Assembly: GCA_002375765.1 (NCBI GenBank)
Contig: DFMV01000022.1
Coordinates: 1 to 40,967, forward strand
Source: Rhizobiales bacterium UBA3584
GTDB lineage: Bacteria > Pseudomonadota > Alphaproteobacteria > Rhizobiales > Devosiaceae
Reading direction: 5' to 3'
Length of the DNA stretch: 40,967 nt
Shown: one piece after another, positions 33,332-39,395 of the stretch
Numbering within the stretch: the first letter of the stretch is position 1
How the letters are laid out: each line of letters opens with the position of its first letter
Program-made: the position numbers and the translations under genes
Notes under the pieces: generated by a model
Database searches by the model: none
What the model was told of the DNA's origin: nothing
The model's input: only the letters and a program-made list of their open reading frames with translations

Positions 33332-34159
33332 ATGAGTATCGAACCCACGGTCTTCTACAATGAGTATGCGCCTTTCCCGGCACAGATGCTCCGCGAACTC
33401 GGAGCAACTGGAGCTATTCCCGCCGGACATGTCGACGAACGGTCAATCGAGGACGTCGTCTCGAGCGATCTCGACGGCTTCGACATCTGCCATTTCTTCG
33501 CCGGCATCGGCGTCTGGAGCTACGCCCTGGAGCACGCTGGATGGCCGAGATCCGGATTGCGGACCTGGACCGCAAGCCTACCCTGCCAGCCATTCAGCCA
33601 AGCCGGAAAGCGTGCCGGCTTCGACGACGAGCGACACCTCTGGCCCGTCTTCCACCGCCTCGTTCAGCAGTGCGCGCCTTCAGTCATCCTTGGAGAACAG
33701 GTTGCGAGCGCGGACGGCCTCGCTTGGCTCGACGCTGTATTCTCTGACCTGGAAGACGAGGGCTTCGCCGTCGCAGCGGCGGATACCCCAGCTGCTGGCT
33801 ACGGCGCGCCACAGAAAAGGCAGCGCCTCTACTGGCTTGCGGCGCGGGTGGGCGACACCGCGCACATCCAGCGCGAACTGCAGCGAAGCAGACGCCCGGA
33901 AAGCGTCCGATGGGAAAAGCCGTCTGGAGAACGAAGTGCATCTGATCCCCGTGGCGACACAGCCGGATATTGGGGTGATGCACACTGGGTTGAGTGTGCT
34001 GACGGGTTCGAGCGCCCGGTTGGACCCCGACTTCGCACGTTGGCTGACCGGTCTCCCCATGGAGTGGAGTCATTGCGCGGTTACGGCAACGCTCTCAACG
34101 CCGAAGCCGCTATCGGCTTCGTCCGCGCGACTATTCAGTCGCTTGAAGAAGAAGGTTGA
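33332..34159 (+). CDS. C5-cytosine DNA methyltransferase, phage type
   Basis: The 275-residue product has the ordered motifs of C5 methyltransferases. Motif I is FFAGIGVWSYALE (about 55-67), motif IV PCQPFS with catalytic Cys85, and motif VI appears as GEQVAS in place of ENV. Motif VIII is QKRQRLYWLAAR and motif X RGYGNALNAEAA. The target-recognition part between VIII and X is very short. No partner endonuclease is adjacent, so it is probably an orphan enzyme shielding element DNA. No clear ribosome binding site precedes ATG 33332. The same DNA holds a long second frame (33360-34196). Confidence 0.9.
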   Translation: MSIEPTVFYNEYAPFPAQMLRELGATGAIPAGHVDERSIEDVVSSDLDGFDICHFFAGIGVWSYALEHAGWPRSGLRTWTASLPCQPFSQAGKRAGFDDERHLWPVFHRLVQQCAPSVILGEQVASADGLAWLDAVFSDLEDEGFAVAAADTPAAGYGAPQKRQRLYWLAARVGDTAHIQRELQRSRRPESVRWEKPSGERSASDPRGDTAGYWGDAHWVECADGFERPVGPRLRTLADRSPHGVESLRGYGNALNAEAAIGFVRATIQSLEEEG

Positions 34160-34196
34160 TCGGATGAAGTCGGAGAGGAATTCGGGCGACGAATAA
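33360..34196 (+). CDS. Overlapping +1-frame protein within methyltransferase gene
   Basis: A 278-codon frame lies almost wholly inside the methyltransferase gene. Its segments SSLENRLRARTASLGSTLYS, LTWKTRASPSQRR and ARLDPDFARWLTGLPMEW match, from memory, a common group of uncharacterised phage and prophage proteins. Those proteins are themselves the shifted reading of methyltransferase motifs VI-VIII and X. Either both frames are translated or the second is a widely annotated shadow. It is Ser/Arg-rich with no domain I can name. The start ATG 33360 has no clear ribosome binding site; it continues 37 bases beyond the methyltransferase stop. Confidence 0.4.
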   Translation: MSMRLSRHRCSANSEQLELFPPDMSTNGQSRTSSRAISTASTSAISSPASASGATPWSTLDGRDPDCGPGPQAYPASHSAKPESVPASTTSDTSGPSSTASFSSARLQSSLENRLRARTASLGSTLYSLTWKTRASPSQRRIPQLLATARHRKGSASTGLRRGWATPRTSSANCSEADARKASDGKSRLENEVHLIPVATQPDIGVMHTGLSVLTGSSARLDPDFARWLTGLPMEWSHCAVTATLSTPKPLSASSARLFSRLKKKVDRMKSERNSGDE

Positions 34197-34210
34197 TAAT
34201 TCCGTGTGAC

Positions 34211-34240
34211 TTTCAACCCTTCGCAGCATCCTCCTACGAT
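34211..34240 (+). promoter_or_regulatory. Possible promoter for the 34261 operon
   Basis: TTTCAA (34211-34216) and TACGAT (34235-34240) are 18 bases apart, 21 bases before the start at 34261. The boxes are moderate matches, but the 18-base spacing is the same as at the two stronger promoters at 35313 and 36910 in this element. Confidence 0.4.
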
Positions 34241-34260
34241 CGTCAACGAAGGAGGCCAGT

Positions 34261-34563
34261 ATGCCCCGCACACTCGAAGAAAAGATCGCCACCGGCCTCG
34301 AAGCCGAGAAGATCGCCTACATCGCCCCGCCTCCCGAGCTGGAGCCAACTGGCGTTCTCGGCGGCGACCCGAAGTGGCTTGATCTCGTCGATTTCTGGCT
34401 CGCCGAGGACGTGGATTGGGGTGCCGCGCTGCTCATCTATATTTCCGATCGCTTCGACGTGAGCCTGGAGCAAGCATACGCCGACACCGATTCGTTCACG
34501 AAGTCGATGATCGCTCGGCTCGATCGTCTCGAAGATCCCGACGCTGTCGTAAGCTTCAACTGA
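34261..34563 (+). CDS. Small hypothetical protein (100 aa)
   Basis: GAAGGAGG lies seven bases before the ATG. The acidic protein begins with a helix (TLEEKIATGLEAEKIAYI) and has a Trp-rich middle (PKWLDLVDFWLAEDVDWGAA). No family is recognised. It lies 13 bases before the metallophosphoesterase gene and is in its operon. Confidence 0.7.
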   Translation: MPRTLEEKIATGLEAEKIAYIAPPPELEPTGVLGGDPKWLDLVDFWLAEDVDWGAALLIYISDRFDVSLEQAYADTDSFTKSMIARLDRLEDPDAVVSFN

Positions 34564-34576
34564 GGGGGATGGATTG

Positions 34577-35146
34577 ATGACGCAGACCTTTTTCACAGCC
34601 GATACCCATTTCGGCCACCGCGGTATCATCGATATGTGCAACCGTCCCTTCGTCGACATCGACGAGCACGACCGATCGCTGATCGACGCGTGGAACGCCG
34701 TCGTCCGCCCCGATGACACGGTCTGGCACCTGGGCGATTTCGCGTACCGCTGTGGCCCCCAGCAGACGCGGCGGATCTTCGGCGAGCTCAACGGCACCAA
34801 GCACCTCGTCCTCGGCAACCACGACTTTAAAAACGAGACCACGAAGCTGCCGTGGGCATCGATCAGCGAGTTGACGGAAGTCGAAGTCGAGGGCACGACG
34901 TACGTCCTGTGCCACTACGGCTTGCGCACTTGGCGCAACATGCGCCGCGGCGCCGTGCATTTGTTCGGGCATTCGCATGGGCGGCTCCCGGGGACGTCGC
35001 AGTGCATCGATGTCGGTGTCGACAATGTCGGCTACGTGCCTGTCGGGGTCGACGTGATCCGTGCGAGGCTCGCGGACGAGCCGAAGCTTGTCTTCCTTGA
35101 CGGAACGGATGAAGAGCCCGCGATGGCGCTGCCGAGCGTTAAGTAA
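34577..35146 (+). CDS. Calcineurin-like metallophosphoesterase
   Basis: The 189-residue product has the two-metal site motifs in order: FFTADTHFGH, WHLGDFAYR, LVLGNHD, LCHYGL and LFGHSHG. The small size matches the phage and MPN-type phosphoesterase group with activity on nucleotides or cyclic phosphodiesters; the substrate cannot be told. ATG 34577 follows GAGGGGGA. In a mobile element such enzymes may remove cyclic nucleotide signals used by host defence, but that is a guess. A hairpin terminator follows at 35167. Confidence 0.9.
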   Translation: MTQTFFTADTHFGHRGIIDMCNRPFVDIDEHDRSLIDAWNAVVRPDDTVWHLGDFAYRCGPQQTRRIFGELNGTKHLVLGNHDFKNETTKLPWASISELTEVEVEGTTYVLCHYGLRTWRNMRRGAVHLFGHSHGRLPGTSQCIDVGVDNVGYVPVGVDVIRARLADEPKLVFLDGTDEEPAMALPSVK

Positions 35147-35166
35147 AATTCGATCGTTATGGAGAG

Positions 35167-35185
35167 GCCCGGTCAGCGGGCTTTT
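35167..35185 (+). terminator. Hairpin terminator after metallophosphoesterase gene
   Basis: GCCCG (35167-35171) pairs with CGGGC (35177-35181), followed by TTTT. The stem is short but GC-rich and correctly placed 20 bases after the stop. The T run is also the start of the longer inverted repeat at 35181-35224. Confidence 0.65.
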
Positions 35186-35268
35186 ACCCACTTGAGTACG
35201 GATCGGTGGTCGGGTGGGTAAAAGCAACCCTATGCAGATTTTCACCCAATTTTCCCGATCGGGTGAAA
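35181..35268. repeat. Pair of related inverted repeats
   Basis: CTTTTACCCAC (35181-35191) and GTGGGTAAAAG (35214-35224) form a perfect 11-base inverted repeat. TTTCACCC (35240-35247) and GGGTGAAA (35261-35268) form a second one with similar arms. Both lie in the gap before the promoter of the SRAP gene. They could be paired operators or replication-related sites. Confidence 0.6.
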
Positions 35269-35312
35269 TCTTGCACAGATGCGTCGGTGCCGATGTGCAA
35301 GTAATCTCGCGT

Positions 35313-35342
35313 TTGCTTGGTCTTCCTCGCATCGACTATAGT
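35313..35342 (+). promoter_or_regulatory. Promoter of the SRAP-domain gene
   Basis: TTGCTT (35313-35318) and TATAGT (35337-35342) are 18 bases apart and 23 bases before the ATG at 35366, close to a sigma-70 consensus. GGGAGGGCCGC serves as ribosome binding site. Confidence 0.65.
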
Positions 35343-35365
35343 CCACCCGAGACCGGGAGGGCCGC

Positions 35366-36139
35366 ATGTGCAATCTGTATTCCGTCACAACGAACGTCGA
35401 ATCGATCCGCGCTCTCGTCCGCGGCTTCCGCGTCAACGAGGCCGCGATCGGCAACATGCCGCCGCAGACCGGCGTCTTCCCGGACTATCTGGCTCCCATC
35501 GTCCGAAATTTCGGCGACGAGCGCGAGCTCACCAAGATCCGCTGGGGCATGCCGTCATCCTCCCAAGCGCTCTTCCAAGCCGCCAAGCGCCGGGCCGAGA
35601 AGATCGAGAAGAAGCAGGGCCGCGAGCTCTTGAAAGACGAGTTCGCCGAGCTACTGAAGATGGAGCCCGACTCCGGCACGACGAACGTGCGCAACACCGC
35701 GAGCAAGCATTGGCAGCGATGGCTCGACCCGCAGTTCCGGTGCGTCGTCCCGTTCAACAGCTTCAGCGAATTCAACAAGGACGCCGGCGGCGACATCTGG
35801 TTTGCCTTCGACGACGACCGACCGCTCGCCTTCTTCGCGGGCATATGGGCGCCACAATGGACGTCCGTTCGCAAGATCAAGGAAGGAATGGTGACGACCG
35901 ACCTATTCGCGTTCCTGACCACCGAACCGAATGCCGAGGTCGGTCCGATCCATCCCAAGGCCATGCCGGTGATCCTGACCACGCCCGACGAGGTCGAAAT
36001 CTGGATGACCGCACCGTGGTCCGAAGCGAAGGCACTCCAGCGTCCGCTGCCGGACGGGCTGCTGCGGATCGTGTCGCGAGGAGTGAAGCAGGACCCACCC
36101 GAGTCACCGGAGCCTCCCCTGCAGCCGGGACTCGTCTAG
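35366..36139 (+). CDS. SRAP-domain protein (YedK/HMCES family)
   Basis: The 257-residue product begins MCNLYS, so Cys2 becomes the N-terminal nucleophile after Met removal. It also has the family's Asn (NVRNTASKHW), Glu (VVPFNSFSEF) and His (IHPKAMPVIL) positions. These proteins form covalent links with abasic sites in single-stranded DNA and so protect replication. On a self-replicating element it may guard single-stranded intermediates or counter base-removing defence. It has its own promoter. Its TAG stop overlaps the complementary stop of the convergent gene at 36136 in a shared CTAG. Confidence 0.92.
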   Translation: MCNLYSVTTNVESIRALVRGFRVNEAAIGNMPPQTGVFPDYLAPIVRNFGDERELTKIRWGMPSSSQALFQAAKRRAEKIEKKQGRELLKDEFAELLKMEPDSGTTNVRNTASKHWQRWLDPQFRCVVPFNSFSEFNKDAGGDIWFAFDDDRPLAFFAGIWAPQWTSVRKIKEGMVTTDLFAFLTTEPNAEVGPIHPKAMPVILTTPDEVEIWMTAPWSEAKALQRPLPDGLLRIVSRGVKQDPPESPEPPLQPGLV

Positions 36140-36708
36140 CCCTTTGCGACGCCCAGCTTCGTCCTCGCGAGCTGGGCTCGCGTCGGCCGCATCCTAAGCA
36201 CCGGCACCTCCGCGATCGGGGCGGGATCTTTCGGCGGATCGGGCCGGTACCACTCGATCGACGTCGCCTCCGTGTGGCACCGCGGGCATCGGGCTTTCGA
36301 GTGCAGCCGATGGATCGGATACTGATCGCCGAGCGCCATCACCAAAGTGTCGATGTCGAGCTCATACGACCCCGGACACGACTCCGTCCTCTTCAGTGCG
36401 GCCAGGCGCCGGCGACAATATAGACGCGCCCGCCAGCCATCCGCGACCGCGTCCCTTAAGCGTCCCCAGGTCCAGAATTCAACCTCATAGACTTGGACGT
36501 CGCACTGGGGGCCGCCGTGGATCGCGGCGAGGTTGCAGCCCTTTCCCGCCGCGACCTTCCGGGCGCAGTCAATCATGGGGATGTTGCCGTACCGGTGTTG
36601 CATCGCGTGCCGTTCAACGACGGCACCCCGCCGGCAGCGCAGGCATTCGATCTTGAATTCCGGGGCCGGGTATTGCGCCAGCGTCGTCGTGCGAGGGTCG
36701 AAGCTCAT
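36136..36708 (-). CDS. Hypothetical protein with zinc-ribbon pairs
   Basis: The 190-residue product has Cys pairs at both ends: ECLRCRRGA near residue 22 and ARCPRCHTEA near residue 140. Additional Cys/His lie between, suggesting two zinc ribbons. The centre (VQVYEVEFWTWGRLRDAVAD) is unlike any family I know. It overlaps the gene upstream (36705-36896) by four bases. Similar short zinc-ribbon proteins are common on phages. Confidence 0.7.
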   Translation of the reverse strand: MSFDPRTTTLAQYPAPEFKIECLRCRRGAVVERHAMQHRYGNIPMIDCARKVAAGKGCNLAAIHGGPQCDVQVYEVEFWTWGRLRDAVADGWRARLYCRRRLAALKRTESCPGSYELDIDTLVMALGDQYPIHRLHSKARCPRCHTEATSIEWYRPDPPKDPAPIAEVPVLRMRPTRAQLARTKLGVAKG

Positions 36709-36896
36709 TGCTGGAAGACGATGCGATCGGAGCCGATCTCGCGGACGATCTCATACGGAATCGACAGCCGATACTCGCCGTTCTCGCCGTAGATCGAGAA
36801 ATGAAAGCCGAGCTCGAACATCTGCCACGCCTCCTCGGCACGCAGCTTAATGTCATCGGGCGAGCGGCCGTCGAGGCGGGTTTTGAAGCGGACCAT
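36705..36896 (-). CDS. Small hypothetical protein (63 aa)
   Basis: It starts at ATG 36894-36896 and overlaps the start of the zinc-ribbon gene by four bases. The composition is that of a small globular protein (DDIKLRAEEAWQMFELGFHF, then GENGEYRLSIPYEIVREIG). No family is recognised. It is divergent from the gene at 36973. Confidence 0.65.
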   Translation of the reverse strand: MVRFKTRLDGRSPDDIKLRAEEAWQMFELGFHFSIYGENGEYRLSIPYEIVREIGSDRIVFQQ

Positions 36897-36909
36897 CTGA
36901 GTCTCCTGG

Positions 36910-36939
36910 TTGCCAATGTTCCACTTTTGTTCTTATACT
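36910..36939 (+). promoter_or_regulatory. Promoter of the 36973 gene
   Basis: TTGCCA (36910-36915) and TATACT (36934-36939) are separated by 18 bases and lie 34 bases before the start at 36973. Confidence 0.65.
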
Positions 36940-36972
36940 CCTCGGGCGAAATCGGAGTCCAGAGGTGTCGTG

Positions 36973-37233
36973 ATGTCAGGAACCACGCCGCAGCACAAAA
37001 TGCCCAAGCTCATCGTCGCATGGGCGTTCGAGTACGATGACGAGGGCGAGCTCAGACCCGCGTTCGAGCCCCGAGAGATGCAGTCAGAGGATAGGGCGGT
37101 CCAGGCGGCGAAAATTATGGCCACGCAGTATGCGGGTGCGATCGCTTGGTCGCGAGAGGCGAAGCCGGACATCGGAGAATATGGAGACAGCGTGGAGCTC
37201 TTCCGCTACGGGGACGTGCCCGATCTCGATTGA
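36973..37233 (+). CDS. Small hypothetical protein (86 aa)
   Basis: ATG 36973 follows AGAGGTG and a good promoter. The protein (KLIVAWAFEYDDEGELRPAF, then DRAVQAAKIMATQYAGAIAW) is acidic and soluble, resembling small phage proteins of unknown function. It is monocistronic or weakly linked to the next gene, 85 bases on. Confidence 0.7.
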   Translation: MSGTTPQHKMPKLIVAWAFEYDDEGELRPAFEPREMQSEDRAVQAAKIMATQYAGAIAWSREAKPDIGEYGDSVELFRYGDVPDLD

Positions 37234-37317
37234 CCATCCAGTCATCCTGCTCTTTATAGAGAGCATAATAGGGGCATTCGGGGCTTTCTGCGCTGTATAG
37301 AGAGAAAGGGGGAAGAG

Positions 37318-37656
37318 ATGCGTGATCCCGATCTGATGGGATGGATTGCGGTGCTGGGCACATTTGCTGCTATCGGCGCCGTCGCGTGGCTCCAGCGCTT
37401 CTTCCAGCAAGCCGAATACCGGCGTCTTGTGAAGCACTTCATCTCGCTGGACCGTATCGCCGAGCTCGCAGGGATCGAGCGGAAGAACATATGGCTCGGG
37501 CCCATCCGGCGACGCGGCGTCGTCGAGTACAGCATCGACTTAAAGACGAATCTCGACGGCTCGGAGGACTACCGCGCGATCGAGAAGAGCGTCGCCGACC
37601 ACCATCGCGAATCCCTCGAGTACAAGCGCCGCCGCGAGCAGGAGAAGACCGCGTGA
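37318..37656 (+). CDS. Small membrane protein (112 aa)
   Basis: AAAGGGGGAAGAG lies just before the ATG. One N-terminal membrane helix (LMGWIAVLGTFAAIGAVAWL) is followed by a cytoplasmic, charged region ending in a long basic helix (EYKRRREQEK). The stop overlaps the GTG start of the nuclease-like gene, so the two products are made together. The role is unknown. Confidence 0.75.
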   Translation: MRDPDLMGWIAVLGTFAAIGAVAWLQRFFQQAEYRRLVKHFISLDRIAELAGIERKNIWLGPIRRRGVVEYSIDLKTNLDGSEDYRAIEKSVADHHRESLEYKRRREQEKTA

Positions 37657-38084
37657 TCTCGACCCTCCTCGTCGCCGCGGTGCTCTCGTCGACCGCTTAT
37701 CCGGAATGGTCCGACCTCTCCATCTGCTATCCGGGGCAGCGAAATACGCCTGAAAAGACCTGCATCGTGGATGGCGACACCTTATGGCTCACCGGGACGA
37801 TGTGGCGCCTGCGCGACGTCGATACTCCGGAGCCCCAGCGCGGCAATAGCCATTGCGGCGGACCCGATATCGAACTGGAGCTGTCCGGGATCGCGACCGC
37901 CAGGCTTCAGGAGCTGCTCAATAGCAATGAGTGGCTGCTCGAAGACCACGGCCTGGAGCGGAATGGCAGGGGGCCGCGATCCCTGGGCGTCATCAGAATC
38001 GATGGCGTCGACGTCGGTGATATCCTGATCGACGAGGGCTTGGCCCGGCGATGGCCGGACGGACATGTATTCTGGTGCGACTGA
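37653..38084 (+). CDS. Secreted thermonuclease-like protein (SNase fold)
   Basis: GTG 37653 lies in a four-base overlap (GTGA) with the upstream gene. The 143-residue product has a signal-like N-terminus and then the staphylococcal-nuclease layout (CIVDGDTLWL, WRLRDVDTPEPQ, and the last helix DILIDEGLARRW). The Asp of VDGDT and the Asp/Glu of DVDTPE, which bind calcium in active enzymes, are kept. The catalytic Arg/Glu loops are less clear, so activity is uncertain. It may be exported with help of the small membrane protein. Confidence 0.75.
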   Translation: MISTLLVAAVLSSTAYPEWSDLSICYPGQRNTPEKTCIVDGDTLWLTGTMWRLRDVDTPEPQRGNSHCGGPDIELELSGIATARLQELLNSNEWLLEDHGLERNGRGPRSLGVIRIDGVDVGDILIDEGLARRWPDGHVFWCD

Positions 38085-38179
38085 TGGATTTCGATGACTT
38101 GATCGCCGCGGTGGCGGCACCCGAGAAGCGCGCCTCGAAGGTCGCGGACGGAATCGATAGAGATCGCGCTCATCGGTAG
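38084..38179 (+). CDS. Very small protein (31 aa), coupled to nuclease gene
   Basis: ATG 38084 overlaps the nuclease stop by one base (TGATG). It encodes an acidic then basic peptide beginning MDFDDLIAAVAAPEKR. The overlap suggests translation by re-initiation. Function is unknown, and it could be a chance frame. Confidence 0.4.
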   Translation: MDFDDLIAAVAAPEKRASKVADGIDRDRAHR

Positions 38180-38207
38180 CCGAGGCGAGGTGATCGACGT
38201 CGAGGAG

Positions 38208-38312
38208 TCATAAGAAAATCTGGACCACGGACCACAGCGAAATCACGACCGACAGTACGATCCCGAGGACGCCGCACACAAGGAGAATGCGGGCCGTCAG
38301 GTCACTCGACAT
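38208..38312 (-). CDS. Single-helix membrane miniprotein (34 aa)
   Basis: AAGGGGGA lies right before the ATG at 38310-38312. The product is one membrane helix (ILLVCGVLGIVLSVVISLW) with a short polar start. It overlaps the end of the 184-residue membrane-anchored protein gene by 11 bases and follows it on the same strand. Such pairs may form a small membrane complex, holin-like or toxin-like; that is speculation. Confidence 0.55.
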   Translation of the reverse strand: MSSDLTARILLVCGVLGIVLSVVISLWSVVQIFL

Positions 38313-38856
38313 GGTCCCCCTTCGGCGGCACCCATGTCATCCTACGTGTCTCGGCGGTCAAATCGTCGTCCCCGTCGATCCGGTACCAAACTGTCATCGA
38401 GACATCGAAAGGCGCGGTCGGGCGCTTGGATTGCTGTCCAGAGAGATTGAACGTCGCCGTCTCCTTGGGGGGAGGCATTTGCGGGATGGCTGATGGCATC
38501 CGCAGGGGAAGGTCGAACACGAAGTCGCGCTTGCCGTCGATGATTGCCCCGATGATCGCCGCGATCCCCTCCCTTTGATCGTCATGGTGCTGGAAGACGT
38601 AAAGATCATCCGGGAAGTCGAACGACCACCGTGCGATGTATAGAGGGCGGCGGTTGTGGTTTGTGATCTCAACGGCGATTTCGGCGAATGCGGCATACTG
38701 ATCCGTTGGGATCTGATAGAGACTGATGATGGGCGGTAGATCGCCGAGCACCGCATCGGCTTGCCGCTTGGCCTCGGTGCTGGTGCGCCATGCGAAAAAC
38801 GCGGCGAAGCCGGAAATAACAAGCGCCACTACCGCGATTATCTCGGCAGCCCCCAT
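38302..38856 (-). CDS. Membrane-anchored hypothetical protein (184 aa)
   Basis: One N-terminal helix (IIAVVALVISGFAAFFAWRT) is followed by a soluble beta-rich domain (YAAFAEIAVEITNHNRRPLY, then RWSFDFPDD). No family is recognised, but the layout (helix, coiled stem KRQADAV, then immunoglobulin-like domain with ITNHNRRPL) is frequent in bacterial proteins of unknown function. It is upstream of and overlaps the 34-residue membrane protein gene. Confidence 0.7.
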   Translation of the reverse strand: MGAAEIIAVVALVISGFAAFFAWRTSTEAKRQADAVLGDLPPIISLYQIPTDQYAAFAEIAVEITNHNRRPLYIARWSFDFPDDLYVFQHHDDQREGIAAIIGAIIDGKRDFVFDLPLRMPSAIPQMPPPKETATFNLSGQQSKRPTAPFDVSMTVWYRIDGDDDLTAETRRMTWVPPKGDHVE

Positions 38857-38907
38857 GCCGTTAACCTTTCCTCCATCTCGACGACAATGCAGCTTGACCG
38901 TTCACCA

Positions 38908-38917
38908 ACGGATCCGT
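38908..38917. promoter_or_regulatory. Third ACGGATCCGT palindrome
   Basis: Identical to the two sites at 31112-31140 and placed 14 bases before the start of the excisionase-like gene, with TTGACC at 38894-38899. Placement over a promoter suggests that one regulator controls both the rep-side gene and excision/integration. Confidence 0.6.
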
Positions 38918-38930
38918 CAACCTGATTCCC

Positions 38931-39395
38931 ATGAGGATTCGTGAGATCGAAGGATTGCTGCCGCTCGTCGAGATGGCCAGCGCAATGGCTCGGCTCGAGG
39001 CCGAACTTGGCCCGCTGCCGGACGCCGGCGCGCATGCCGATTCGTCTGTTCCCATGATCCGCGACGACGCGCTACTCACACTTCGTGACGCCATGCGTCT
39101 CCCCGAGACCCAGTTCCTATCCATCAAGCAGATGAGGGGCGCAATCGCTCGGGGAGATCTCCGAGCGAAGCAACCAGGCGGCCCAGGCGGGACCGTCTAC
39201 GTGACGCGCGCCGCACTGAAAGAATGGATGGATAAATGGTCAGACGCCCCGAGCCGCCCCACCTCTACCTCCGACCCGCGAAGTACGTCAAAGGAAAGCT
39301 CCGCGCCCGCGCCGTCTGGTGCATCGTCGACGGAGGCACGGAAAAGAGCACTGGCTTCGGCCTTGAGCAGCGCGAAAAAGCTGAGCAGGCGTTAG
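38931..39395 (+). CDS. Excisionase-like HTH protein
   Basis: The 154-residue product has an AlpA/MerR-like winged helix at about 63-102 (FLSIKQMRGAIARGDLRAKQ, then a VYVTRAALKEWM end), the usual form of phage excisionases and helix-turn-helix 17 proteins. Its last 53 codons, Ser-rich and probably disordered, overlap the integrase gene in another frame by 160 bases. It is directly upstream of the integrase, the usual place for xis, and behind the ACGGATCCGT operator. Confidence 0.75.
   Translation: MRIREIEGLLPLVEMASAMARLEAELGPLPDAGAHADSSVPMIRDDALLTLRDAMRLPETQFLSIKQMRGAIARGDLRAKQPGGPGGTVYVTRAALKEWMDKWSDAPSRPTSTSDPRSTSKESSAPAPSGASSTEARKRALASALSSAKKLSRR

Noticed and set aside
33332..34159. Complete restriction-modification system
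   Set aside because: No intact endonuclease gene is adjacent; the only nuclease-like frames are the broken gene at 28505 and the secreted thermonuclease-like protein.
35317..36423. 368-codon rightward frame
   Set aside because: It is Arg-rich, overlaps the SRAP gene in another frame and has no family match, unlike the overlapping frame in the methyltransferase gene.
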